A stretch of DNA of 64,000 bases, taken from contig JAQGMG010000002.1 in the NCBI GenBank assembly GCA_028292485.1, forward strand, positions 1 through 64,000. The letters run 5' to 3'. Positions 27,901-36,389 of the stretch are shown in pieces. This DNA comes from Rhodocyclales bacterium (GTDB lineage: Bacteria; Pseudomonadota; Gammaproteobacteria; Burkholderiales; Rhodocyclaceae). The notes beneath the pieces were generated by a model. The model saw nothing but the letters and a program-made list of their open reading frames with translations. It had not been told where the DNA came from and did no database searches. A program made the position numbers and the translations under genes. Position 1 is the first letter of the stretch. Each line of letters begins with the position of its first letter.

Positions 27901-29291
27901 CCGATGGGGCCGTCGGGTATCGCGCGGGCTTGATCCAGTCGTGCCGCCGAGGCAAACAGAAAGCCGCCGCCACGTTGCTTGACGGCGTACATGGCGACAT
28001 CAGCGGCGGCCATCAAGGTGGTGAGATCATCGCCGTCTTGCGGGAACAGTGCAGCGCCCACGCTTACACCAAGCGGCAGACTCAGACCATCAATTTGCAG
28101 CGGCGCCTCGAACAGGGCCACGACACGGCGACACAGCGCATCGGCTTGGGACTGGTCAGCGAACGCCTCGAATGAAATGAGGAACTCGTCGCCCCCCAGG
28201 CGTGCCAGCGCGTCGGACTGGCGACATACCTGCTGAAGGCGCTCGCCCATGATCTGCAATACGCGATCGCCCACCGCGTGGCCGTGGGTGTCGTTGATAT
28301 GTTTGAAACCGTCGAAATCGAGCAGTACCAGCCCGAACGGCGCATTCTGACGGCGCGCCTGTTCAATGCGACGTTCCAGGTAAGGCAGGATGAAGGCGCG
28401 GTTCGCCAGGCCGGTGAGGGCATCGGTGCTGGCCAGCGTGCGCAGCTCTTCCTCGAGCTCCTTGCGGCGCTCTATGTCATGAGCCAGATCGGCGTTCACG
28501 CGCTCCAGTTCGGTGGTGCGCTCGCGTACGGCGTTTTCAAGGCGTTCGTTCTGGACGATCAGCTCTGACCGCGCTTCCAGCAGGCGTTGTACCAACCGTG
28601 AAAAGGCTCCGTACAGGCGGCCGATGTCGTCGTTGGCGTTCATGTGTGGCAAGTCGGGTATCTGCACAAGGCGATCGGGCTGGATACTGTCTGCCGTGCG
28701 CACCAGGCTGGCCAGCGGCCGCCCGACGGCGCGCCAGAAAATGCCTTGCTGGAAGATCAGTCCTACGATGAAAAGCCCGAAAGCGCAGGCCGCCAGCCAG
28801 CCCACATTGCTCAAGGTGGCATGCAGGACAGCGTCATCGTTGATCGCGACGATGGCATATCCGACCACCTCGCTCTTGCCACGCACAATGGGGTTGAGTA
28901 CCAGCACGCCGGTCCGGGTTGCTACCGTTTTTGTTCCGTCTGCATCGGGCAGCTCTGTATTGCGAGGCCATTCGATGTCTCCTCTGCCACTGTGATATTG
29001 CTGCGCGCCTTGCGCGTCGAAAATCGCCGCGACGCGCAGCATCGGATCGCTCCGAATGACTTCCGCACATTGGTCATCGAAACGCAGGAAATCGGCGAAG
29101 CCCATGTCGAAGGCGACCAGGCGGCTCGCTCGCGTCGCCAGCTCATCGGCCGCCAAAGTGGCACGGATGATGGCGTTCTCTGTCTGCTGGTGTTGCAGGA
29201 AAAACCCGCCGAGTACCGTCAGCACTGAGGCGACCAGCACTGAAAAGACCAGCGAAATCAGGTTGATACGCAGCGGCAGCGAAACAGCCAT
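27894..29291 (-). CDS. membrane diguanylate cyclase with HAMP
   Basis: 465 aa. TM1 (about 10-30), a periplasmic sensor of about 130 residues, TM2 (about 165-185), a HAMP region, a coiled coil with ERTTELERVNADLAHDIERR, and a GGDEF domain (LGGDEFLISF) preceded by an RxxD product-inhibition site (RQSD). Probably feedback-regulated c-di-GMP synthesis in response to a periplasmic cue. It follows the binding-protein gene by 6 bp, so that protein is the likely input (inference). Confidence 0.92.
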   Translation of the reverse strand: MAVSLPLRINLISLVFSVLVASVLTVLGGFFLQHQQTENAIIRATLAADELATRASRLVAFDMGFADFLRFDDQCAEVIRSDPMLRVAAIFDAQGAQQYHSGRGDIEWPRNTELPDADGTKTVATRTGVLVLNPIVRGKSEVVGYAIVAINDDAVLHATLSNVGWLAACAFGLFIVGLIFQQGIFWRAVGRPLASLVRTADSIQPDRLVQIPDLPHMNANDDIGRLYGAFSRLVQRLLEARSELIVQNERLENAVRERTTELERVNADLAHDIERRKELEEELRTLASTDALTGLANRAFILPYLERRIEQARRQNAPFGLVLLDFDGFKHINDTHGHAVGDRVLQIMGERLQQVCRQSDALARLGGDEFLISFEAFADQSQADALCRRVVALFEAPLQIDGLSLPLGVSVGAALFPQDGDDLTTLMAAADVAMYAVKQRGGGFLFASAARLDQARAIPDGPIGQ

Positions 29292-29297
29292 GGCTCT

Positions 29298-30314
29298 CTA
29301 TGGGCTCCAGGCGAAGCGCGTCAGAACTTCCGTGTTGAGCAGCACACCGCTATTTATCGAGAGCCCGAGCTTGCGGGCGCGCGCCAGCGAAATCATGGGC
29401 CGCCCCTTGGCCGTTGCTCCCGGTGGAATGCTCGAAGGCGGCACCTTGTCGACGAGGATGCGTCGCGCCATGCGGCCGGCAAGCAGGCCTTGCTCAACGC
29501 CCGAAACGGCCATTGCCACGAGCGTGCCGCGTTCGACGCGCGTGTCCCAGAACGCAAAATCGGGCAGGGTGCTGTTGTCGGCCGTCCAGTGCAGTACCTC
29601 TTCGTAGTCCGCGAACTTGCCGTCCGGCTTCTTGAACAGGAAGACCCCGAGCAGGCCCACGGCGTCAACCTTGCCCTGCAGGGCAAGCATGTTTGCCTTG
29701 TATTCCTCGAAGGTTTTGGGCTGCAGCCATTCCACAACCTCGACATCCTTGCGTCCTGCCAGGTCGGCACGGATGCGCCCTGCGACGCCTACCCAGGTCG
29801 GGTCATCGTCGAGCACGATGGCCAGTCGCAAGCGCCGCAGAGATGGCCTGATTTCGCGCAGAAGGCTCAGCGTGCCAAGAAAATGCTCGCGTTCAAGTAC
29901 GCCCGTGACGTTGGATGACTTGTCAAAACCGTAGTCCCGGTGTTCCTTGTTGACGCCGGAATAGACAAAAGGGATTTTGGAATTGATGAATTTGACCGCT
30001 ACCTCGGTCTGAACCACATCGTCGCTGGTATAGACCAGATCAGGTTTCCAGGTCTCGATCAGCTCAATGGCATCCTTCGCCGCCAGTTTCAGTTGTTCGG
30101 GGCTCTTGCGCTTTGCGTCCAGTTCCACTACGCGCAACGTGATGTCCGATATGCCGAGCCCTTCGCGGAAGCCGCGCAGCTGATCCTGAGTCCAGGACCA
30201 GTCCGCGCTGTAGCTCATCACATGGAGAATCTTCAGCGGCTCGGCGTGGAGCAAGGAAAAAAGCAGCGCGAGGCATCCGGCGAGCGTAAACCTGAAAAAG
30301 AGCGAGAGTCTCAT
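29298..30314 (-). CDS. periplasmic ABC-type substrate-binding protein (ABC_sub_bind-like)
   Basis: 338 aa from ATG 30314 with a signal peptide ending LLHA-EP. Two Rossmann-like lobes are indicated by PLKILHVMSYSADW, KPDLVYTSDDVV, IPFVYSGVN and RLRLAIVLDDDPTWVGVAG. This resembles the TrpX-like ABC_sub_bind family. There is no permease or ATPase gene beside it; instead the membrane diguanylate cyclase begins 6 bp later, suggesting a ligand-sensing protein rather than a transporter part. Confidence 0.85.
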   Translation of the reverse strand: MRLSLFFRFTLAGCLALLFSLLHAEPLKILHVMSYSADWSWTQDQLRGFREGLGISDITLRVVELDAKRKSPEQLKLAAKDAIELIETWKPDLVYTSDDVVQTEVAVKFINSKIPFVYSGVNKEHRDYGFDKSSNVTGVLEREHFLGTLSLLREIRPSLRRLRLAIVLDDDPTWVGVAGRIRADLAGRKDVEVVEWLQPKTFEEYKANMLALQGKVDAVGLLGVFLFKKPDGKFADYEEVLHWTADNSTLPDFAFWDTRVERGTLVAMAVSGVEQGLLAGRMARRILVDKVPPSSIPPGATAKGRPMISLARARKLGLSINSGVLLNTEVLTRFAWSP

Positions 30315-30402
30315 CGGTTGTCCCGTTGCAAAGAACTCATATCGGTCCGACGGCAGCAAGAGAAGTTCCTGCCGACGCGACTGTCATTGGCCGCAGTGGT
30401 CA

Positions 30403-31545
30403 CTAAATGGGGGAGTGAAGGCCTTGTGTCTCGTCCAGAGGCGGGCCGAAGCCTTCGACCGGAGTGGGTTTACCGGTCAGGTAACCCTGCAATAGCAGGA
30501 AGCCCATGTCACGACACACTTCGGCCTCAGCTTCGGTCTCGACACCTTCTGCCAGGGGGATCGAGCCCAGATCGAGTATCAGGCGCACCAGATCGCCGAC
30601 CACACGCCGTTTGCGTTCGCTGGCACGATCTATTTCGCGTATCAGCGCCATGTCGAACTTCACGAAATGCGCCGGGATTTCGCCAAGCTCGTTAAGGCGT
30701 GCCTGGCCAGCGCCAAAGTCGTCGTAGGCGAAGCGCACGTTGATATCCTTGAGGCGCTCGGCCAGAACGCGCATCTGCGCCGTTTCGGTGACGGCGGTTT
30801 CATGCACTTCGACGACCAGGTCGAGTGTCGGAAAGTCGCGCAGCAGGCTCTTGAGCGAGCGGTAGAACTCTTCGGTAAACGTTTCCTTGGGGTGCGTATT
30901 GACGAAGACCGCGCTGCCTTCGAGATAGGGGGCGAGGGCGCGCAGGCCATATTCGCGAAAGGCCACGCTGAGTTCAACTTCGCGGTGAAGCGTGGCGGCC
31001 AGTTCGAACAGCCTGATTGGCGAGCTGGGCAGCGGCGGCAACTTGGCCCGGCCGAGCAATTCGTAGGCAAACAGGCTGTTGTCGGCAGCATGCACGATGG
31101 GCTGGGCCGCTCCCGTCAGGCCGCGACCACCAAGCAGCGCAAGGAATTCTGCTTCGTGCGCTACAAAGTATTCCGACAGCATGGTGTCGGGTGAGATGAC
31201 GATGGTGTGGGTGGATGTAGCAGGTATGGCTGCGTCGGCAATCGTGTATTCCTTGAGGCGGAACTCCGCTGTACCGAAATGCACAATGTCGCCGACCTGC
31301 AGCAGGCAGGAGCCTTCGATGCGTTCGCGATTGACGAAGGAGCCGTTGGTGCTGTCCAGATCGGTGAGTTTGAGGCGGGTGCTGACGTCGAGCGTGAGGT
31401 AAGCGTGATGCCGGCTCAGGCCGACAGCCGTGACGACGAGATGATTGTCCGCATCGCGGCCGATACGATAGGGCAGATGGTCGATGTTGCGCGTGACGAT
31501 CGAACCATCCGCCGCAACGGATTCCAGAAACCATTGTCTTTCCAC
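30403..31545 (-). CDS. FHA-EAL fusion protein
   Basis: 380 aa. Residues 25-95 form an FHA domain (YRIGRD, LSRHHAYL, DLDSTNGSFVN), which binds phosphothreonine peptides; residues about 145-365 are an EAL domain. Catalytic positions look intact: Glu162 (AYELLGR), Asn216 (VNTHPKE), Glu247, Asp275/Asp276 (YDDFGAG), Lys296, Glu333 (AEGVETE) and Gln353, so it is probably an active c-di-GMP phosphodiesterase. No TM. The fusion would tie c-di-GMP turnover to Ser/Thr phosphorylation; no kinase partner is in the window. No gene occupies 31546-31715. Confidence 0.9.
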   Translation of the reverse strand: MERQWFLESVAADGSIVTRNIDHLPYRIGRDADNHLVVTAVGLSRHHAYLTLDVSTRLKLTDLDSTNGSFVNRERIEGSCLLQVGDIVHFGTAEFRLKEYTIADAAIPATSTHTIVISPDTMLSEYFVAHEAEFLALLGGRGLTGAAQPIVHAADNSLFAYELLGRAKLPPLPSSPIRLFELAATLHREVELSVAFREYGLRALAPYLEGSAVFVNTHPKETFTEEFYRSLKSLLRDFPTLDLVVEVHETAVTETAQMRVLAERLKDINVRFAYDDFGAGQARLNELGEIPAHFVKFDMALIREIDRASERKRRVVGDLVRLILDLGSIPLAEGVETEAEAEVCRDMGFLLLQGYLTGKPTPVEGFGPPLDETQGLHSPI

Positions 31546-31715
31546 GACAGACTGTCCCCTACAGCTGAATGCGTGTCGGCGCGGTGTAGCGCCGATTTCA
31601 GGAGTCTAGACCAAGAGCACCGCATTGAGTGTGCAAGTCTGCTCGTTCGGGAAGTGAAATTCGGCAAACTCTGGCGCGCGAAGGGTCGGGCCTGGAGATA
31701 GCGCCGGCCTTTCCG

Positions 31716-32606
31716 TCAGTACAGTTTTGGCTGGCCGGGCGGCCGGGTCTTGAAGCGCTTGTGCACCCAGTAGTACTGAGCCGGGATCTTGCGCACTTCA
31801 GTTTCGATCCAGGCATTCATGCGTGCCGTATCGGCCGTGACATCCTCCCCCGGAAAGTCCGTCCATGGTTCGCAGAACTCGCCGACATAGCCGCGGCCCC
31901 AGGATTTCATGCGAACCACCAGCGGAATGACGACGGCATTGCCGAGGCGGGCAATGCGCGGCAGGCCCGGAATTGTTGCGGTCTGGACGCCGAAGAAGGG
32001 TACGAAGATCGACTCCTTCGGTCCGTAATCAAGATCCGGCAGATAGTAGAAAGGCCGGCCCTGCTTGATGGCGCGCACGGCACCACGAATGCCTTCCTGG
32101 CGAGACAGGAGTACCTGCGAGCCGAAACGTGTACGGCCGTGCAGCAGCATCTTTTCGAGCAGCTTGTTGAGCTGTGCGGCATACATGCTGACGCAATCCA
32201 TCTCCATGGCCATGCGTGCGCCAGCCATGTCGAGCCCCACAAAATGTGGCACCAGCATGACTACGCCGCGCCCTTGAGCATGCGCTGCACGGACACGATC
32301 CACGCCATGCAGCTCGACAAGGCGGCGCACCCGCCGCTCACTGGCCCACCAGATCACACCTCGTTCCAGCATGCTGCGTGTCACGGCAACGAAATTGCTG
32401 CGTGCCATGCTGCGCCGCTGTGCTTCGCCGAGGTCGGGAAAGCACAGTCGCAGATTGGTCATGACGACGCGTCGACGTGCGCCGACGAGTGCGTACAGCA
32501 GGTGCCCGAAGAACCAGCCAAATGCTGCCTGCAAGGGCAGCGGCAGCCAGTGCAATAGCCACATGAAAACGAGGAAGAGACGTGTGCCGGCGTGATACAT
32601 ATTCAT
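31716..32606 (-). CDS. lipid A biosynthesis lauroyl/myristoyl acyltransferase (LpxL/HtrB family)
   Basis: 296-aa inner-membrane enzyme adding a secondary acyl chain to Kdo2-lipid A. An N-terminal anchor and the H-x4-D motif PHFVGLD are visible, together with LPDLDYGPKESIFVPFFG, characteristic of the family. Second of two adjacent paralogues, 6 bp after the other stop. Which acyl chain each adds cannot be told. Confidence 0.93.
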   Translation of the reverse strand: MNMYHAGTRLFLVFMWLLHWLPLPLQAAFGWFFGHLLYALVGARRRVVMTNLRLCFPDLGEAQRRSMARSNFVAVTRSMLERGVIWWASERRVRRLVELHGVDRVRAAHAQGRGVVMLVPHFVGLDMAGARMAMEMDCVSMYAAQLNKLLEKMLLHGRTRFGSQVLLSRQEGIRGAVRAIKQGRPFYYLPDLDYGPKESIFVPFFGVQTATIPGLPRIARLGNAVVIPLVVRMKSWGRGYVGEFCEPWTDFPGEDVTADTARMNAWIETEVRKIPAQYYWVHKRFKTRPPGQPKLY

Positions 32607-32612
32607 GGTTCG

Positions 32613-33470
32613 TTATCGTTCTGACGGCGGCGCGACACCTGCCGGCAGCTTGTAGCGGTTATAGCCCCACAGGTATTGCGTCGGGCAATACTGAACGAGG
32701 CGTTCGATGTTGCGATTGATGGCATGTGTACGCTCTTCGAGCGTGCCGCTGATTTCTTCGGCCGGTTCAAAAACGTGAATGCGCCAGCCGCGACCAGCAA
32801 TACGCTCGCCCCAGAACAGCAGCACCGCGGTGCCCTGTACTTCGGAGAGCCGCGCGGCCAGCGTCATCGTGTAGGCCGGTTTGCCAAAGAAAGGTGACCA
32901 CAGGCCTTCGCCCTTGCCCGGCGCCTGGTCCGGCAGTAGTCCGGTTGCCTCACCCTGACGCAGGGCCTTGATAAGGCGCCGCACGCCGCCAAGATCTGCT
33001 GGCGCGAGCTTGATCTGTCCTTGCTCGCGACCCGTCCGCAGGATCGGCTCGATGACACTTTGTTTGGGCGGCCGGTAGAGCACCGTCATCGGCATGCGCT
33101 CGCCGATGTAGAGGGAGACAATTTCAAAACAGCCGAGGTGCGGTGTCAGCGCCAGCACGGCTCGGCCCTCAGCGCGCAGCGCTTCCACTTTCTCCCAGCC
33201 AACCACCTCGACGACATGCCCGAACACCTTGGCGAGGGGGCGTTGCCATATGTACGGCAGCTCGAACATCATGCGTCCGGTTTCCGCCGCTGCCTGGCGC
33301 AATTCCGCCGGTGTCGGCGCGCGCCGCAGAGCCAGCCCCATGTTGTCGCGCATGCGCAGGCGATAGCGACCGGACACTCGATACGTCAGCAAGCCCGCAA
33401 TAGCGCCAAGCCGGTGTAACGCCGGCAACGAGAAATGACCGAGCCAGCGGAAAAGCGAGGCAATGAGCAT
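32613..33470 (-). CDS. lipid A biosynthesis acyltransferase (LpxL/LpxM family)
   Basis: 285 aa from ATG 33470, with an N-terminal hydrophobic anchor and an H-x4-E motif (PHLGCFE) in place of H-x4-D, a common family variant. LPDQAPGKGEGLWSPFFGKPAYT is the expected active-site-adjacent block. Lies divergent to metK and immediately before its paralogue; the pair is common beside metK in betaproteobacteria. Confidence 0.93.
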   Translation of the reverse strand: MLIASLFRWLGHFSLPALHRLGAIAGLLTYRVSGRYRLRMRDNMGLALRRAPTPAELRQAAAETGRMMFELPYIWQRPLAKVFGHVVEVVGWEKVEALRAEGRAVLALTPHLGCFEIVSLYIGERMPMTVLYRPPKQSVIEPILRTGREQGQIKLAPADLGGVRRLIKALRQGEATGLLPDQAPGKGEGLWSPFFGKPAYTMTLAARLSEVQGTAVLLFWGERIAGRGWRIHVFEPAEEISGTLEERTHAINRNIERLVQYCPTQYLWGYNRYKLPAGVAPPSER

Positions 33471-33637
33471 GTGGGGCAAAGGAGAAGACAAGGCGGATCT
33501 GCACAAGATGAAACCGCCGTAGTGTGCCGCATTTGGCCTGTGCCGAGTGTGGTCAGGCGAAGCTGGCTTGAGCCTGCACAAGTGGCAGTACGGGGAAGCG
33601 GAGCGAAGGGTCTTGCGCCAGTGCGTGATTCATCCGT

Positions 33638-33643
33638 TATAAT
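33638..33643 (+). promoter_or_regulatory. -10 element of metK leader promoter
   Basis: Perfect TATAAT; a TTGCGC at 33613-33618 gives a long 19-bp spacing. Predicted transcript start about 33650, immediately before the structured leader. Confidence 0.6.
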
Positions 33644-33648
33644 TGCGG

Positions 33649-33745
33649 ACTCGCCGAGTTAAAGACAACTTGCAGGGCGGGGGCTGATCTGACGAATCTT
33701 CGGGTTTGTGGGTCGTTGCCAAAATGCTGCTAAAGCGTCGTCCGC
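33649..33745 (+). ncRNA. putative SAM-II-like riboswitch (long-loop) before metK
   Basis: The start resembles the SAM-II core: P1 CGCC (33652-33655) pairs with GGCG (33676-33679) and encloses GAGTTAAAGACAACTTGCAG; the known core reads GA-U-UUAA....UUGCA. Downstream GCTAAA (33729-33734) supplies the second conserved strand, and GAC (33664-33666) can pair with GTC (33737-33739) as the pseudoknot. Between them is an extra 7-bp hairpin with a UUCG loop (33692-33709), like the long-loop variants. Recognition is from memory of the motif; a covariance search would decide. Confidence 0.6.
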
Positions 33746-33750
33746 TCGAA

Positions 33751-33789
33751 CCCCGGAGTTGGCCGCGCCAACGAAATCCGGGGTTTTTT
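33751..33789 (+). terminator. intrinsic terminator in the metK leader
   Basis: Stem CCCCGGA (33751-33757)/TCCGGGG (33777-33783) with an inner GTTGGC/GCCAAC hairpin and six Ts (33784-33789). It ends 16 bp before the metK ATG, so with the upstream leader it looks like SAM-responsive attenuation. Confidence 0.9.
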
Positions 33790-33805
33790 CGTTTCAGGAG
33801 CAGAC

Positions 33806-34972
33806 ATGAGCAATGAATTTCTTTTTTCTTCGGAGTCAGTCTCCGAAGGCCATCCAGACAAGGTCGCCGACCAGATTTCCGATGCGGTGCTGGACGCGAT
33901 TCTCGCCGTCGACCCGCATGGCCGTGTTGCCTGCGAGACGCTGGTATCGACCGGCCTCGTCGTGATTTCAGGCGAGATCACCACCAACTCGCATATCAAT
34001 TACCGCGAGATCGCGCAGGAAACCGTGCGCCGCATCGGTTACGACAATTCCGACATCGGCTTCGACTACAAGAGCTGCGCCATCCTGACCGCCATCAATC
34101 GTCAGTCTGTCGATATCGCTCAAGGCGTGAATGAAGGTGAAGGCCTCGACCTGGACCAGGGTGCCGGTGACCAGGGTCTGATGTTTGGCTATGCCAGCAA
34201 CGAGACAGCCAGCCTGATGCCGCTGCCGATCTATTATGCTCACCGCATAATGCAGCGCCAGGCCGAAGTGCGCAAGGATGGACGCCTGCCGTGGCTGCGT
34301 CCCGATGCGAAGAGCCAGTTGACCGTGAAGTATGTCGACAACAAGCCTGTCGCCATCGACACCGTTGTCGTCTCCACCCAGCACAGTCCCGACGTTTCCC
34401 ACGCGCAGTTGTCGGAAGCAGTGATCGAGGAAATCATCAAGCCGGTACTGCCGAAGGAACTCATTACCGGCAATGTGCGCTACCTCATCAACCCGACCGG
34501 GCGCTTTGTCATCGGCGGCCCGCACGGCGATTGTGGCCTCACCGGTCGCAAGATCATCGTCGACTCCTACGGCGGCGCAGCGCGTCACGGTGGTGGCGCG
34601 TTCTCCGGCAAGGATCCCTCGAAGGTCGACCGTTCCGCCGCCTACGCGGGTCGCTATGTCGCCAAGAACCTGGTGGCTGCCGGCGTCGCTGACCGCATCG
34701 AAGTGCAGGTAGCCTACGCCATTGGTGTGGCCAAACCCGTGTCGCTGTCGGTCAATACCTTCGGCACCGGCAAGATCAGCGATGACAAGATCGTCGCCCT
34801 GATCGAACGCCATTTCGACCTGCGTCCGAAAGGCATCATCCAGTCCCTCAACCTGTTGCGCCCGATCTACTCCAAGACCGCCGCCTACGGCCACTTCGGT
34901 CGCGACGAGCCAGAGTTCACCTGGGAGGCGACCGACAAGGCGGCAGCCATCCGCGCTGACGCCGGACTGTAA
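33806..34972 (+). CDS. metK: S-adenosylmethionine synthetase
   Basis: 388 aa; makes SAM from methionine and [40 protein letters not shown] and [20 protein letters not shown] are diagnostic. Start at ATG 33806 with CAGGAG five nt upstream. Regulated most likely by the attenuator-type leader. Together with ahcY and metF, 4 kb downstream, it forms the activated-methyl cycle. Confidence 0.98.
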   Translation: MSNEFLFSSESVSEGHPDKVADQISDAVLDAILAVDPHGRVACETLVSTGLVVISGEITTNSHINYREIAQETVRRIGYDNSDIGFDYKSCAILTAINRQSVDIAQGVNEGEGLDLDQGAGDQGLMFGYASNETASLMPLPIYYAHRIMQRQAEVRKDGRLPWLRPDAKSQLTVKYVDNKPVAIDTVVVSTQHSPDVSHAQLSEAVIEEIIKPVLPKELITGNVRYLINPTGRFVIGGPHGDCGLTGRKIIVDSYGGAARHGGGAFSGKDPSKVDRSAAYAGRYVAKNLVAAGVADRIEVQVAYAIGVAKPVSLSVNTFGTGKISDDKIVALIERHFDLRPKGIIQSLNLLRPIYSKTAAYGHFGRDEPEFTWEATDKAAAIRADAGL

Positions 34973-34992
34973 GCCAGCTTTCAGCCAGTCAA

Positions 34993-35017
34993 AAAAGGCC
35001 GCGCAATGCGGCCTTTT
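34993..35017 (+). terminator. metK terminator
   Basis: Six As, then GGCCGC (34997-35002), a 5-nt loop and GCGGCC (35008-35013) followed by TTTT; 20 bp after the metK stop. Confidence 0.85.
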
Positions 35018-35132
35018 CAATTGCGCAGATCAAAGTGCATGATCAAGTCTGCGGTCACCGCGCCGTTAAGGACAAAGGGATGCGCCGTGCTGTCTGCACG
35101 TGTCGCGCGGATGAATAGCAACCAGTTGAATC

Positions 35133-36377
35133 ATGCTGAAGCGCATCAAGGTCGATCAACTTCGCGTCGGAATGTATCTCCACGAGCTTTGCGGCTCATG
35201 GCTGGAGCACCCATTCTGGCGCACCTCCTTTCTCATCACCAGTGACAAGGAGCTCGCCCGCATCAGGAAGAGCGGTGTGCGCGAGGCATGGATCGACACG
35301 GCGCAGGGGCGCGATGTGGATGCCGACGCGGCGGAGGCGCTCGACAAGCAGGAATCCGATCGCGAAACGGACCAGGAACTGGCCAGCATCGAGGTTCGCC
35401 TGGCACCTTCTCTTGAACGCTGCTCCATGGAAGAGGAAATGCAGCGTGCGGTCAGCATCTGCAATAACACGCGCGACGCTGTCGCCACGCTGTTCACCGA
35501 AGCGCGCATGGGCCGTGCGCTGGATGCTGCCGACGCGATACCGCTGGTGGAAGACATCGCCGCATCAGTGTTTCGCAATCCCGGTACGCTGATCAGTCTG
35601 GCGCGCCTGAAGGTCAGTGACGATTACACCTACATGCATTCCGTGGCCGTATGCGCGCTGATGATTTCGCTCTCACGACAGTTGGGCCTCGACGAGACGC
35701 AGACGCGTGAAGCAGGCATGGCCGGCCTGTTACATGACGTTGGCAAGATGTACATCCCGATCGAGATACTCAACAAACCCGAACGTCTGACGGACGAAGA
35801 GTTCGATATCGTGCGCGGGCACCCCGAAGCCGGCCATCGCATGTTGCTTGAGGGGCACGGTGTTGGCGAGATCGCGCTGGATGTATGCCTTCATCATCAC
35901 GAAAAAATGGACGGGACTGGCTACCCGCATCGGCTAGCCGCCGAAGATATCAGCCTGTTTGCACGTATGGGCGCGGTTTGCGATGTGTATGACGCCATTA
36001 CATCGAACCGGCCCTACAAGCGCGGCTGGGACCCTGCAGAGTCACTGCGCAAGATGACCGAATGGTGCAAGGGGCATTTCGACGAAGCGATTTTCCATGC
36101 CTTCGTGCGCAGTCTTGGCATCTATCCGGTCGGCTCGCTGGTACGGTTGCATTCGAGCCGTATTGCGGTGGTTGTCGAGCAGTCGGAGTCTTCCTTGCTG
36201 GCGCCGGTCGTGCTGGCTTTCTATTCGACACAGCGTAGCGAGCGTTTCGAGCCCGTGCGCGTGGACCTTTCCGATCTCACGGCCAACGACGGTATCGCCA
36301 GCCGTGAAGATCCGGAGAAGTGGAACTTCCCCGACCTGGACTCGCTGTGGATGAGCGTCGTCAAGGCGCCTGTCTGA
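35133..36377 (+). CDS. HD-GYP c-di-GMP phosphodiesterase (DUF3391 N-terminal)
   Basis: 414 aa, paralogous to the HD-GYP protein at 22.8 kb: N-terminal DUF3391-like VDQLRVGMYLHELCGSWLEHPFW, then HD-GYP with LHDVGKMYIPIEIL and HHEKMDGTGYPHRL, retaining the metal ligands. Monocistronic in appearance, convergent with the C13 peptidase gene (12 bp between stops). Confidence 0.94.
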   Translation: MLKRIKVDQLRVGMYLHELCGSWLEHPFWRTSFLITSDKELARIRKSGVREAWIDTAQGRDVDADAAEALDKQESDRETDQELASIEVRLAPSLERCSMEEEMQRAVSICNNTRDAVATLFTEARMGRALDAADAIPLVEDIAASVFRNPGTLISLARLKVSDDYTYMHSVAVCALMISLSRQLGLDETQTREAGMAGLLHDVGKMYIPIEILNKPERLTDEEFDIVRGHPEAGHRMLLEGHGVGEIALDVCLHHHEKMDGTGYPHRLAAEDISLFARMGAVCDVYDAITSNRPYKRGWDPAESLRKMTEWCKGHFDEAIFHAFVRSLGIYPVGSLVRLHSSRIAVVVEQSESSLLAPVVLAFYSTQRSERFEPVRVDLSDLTANDGIASREDPEKWNFPDLDSLWMSVVKAPV

Positions 36378-36389
36378 TTCGTTCCGTCC

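Noticed and set aside
31629-32558. 309-codon rightward open frame opposite the acyltransferase
   Set aside because: Antisense shadow in high-GC DNA; the acyltransferase has its H-x4-D motif.
33751-33789. Terminator of the acyltransferase genes
   Set aside because: Those genes run the other way; the hairpin points right and lies inside the metK leader.
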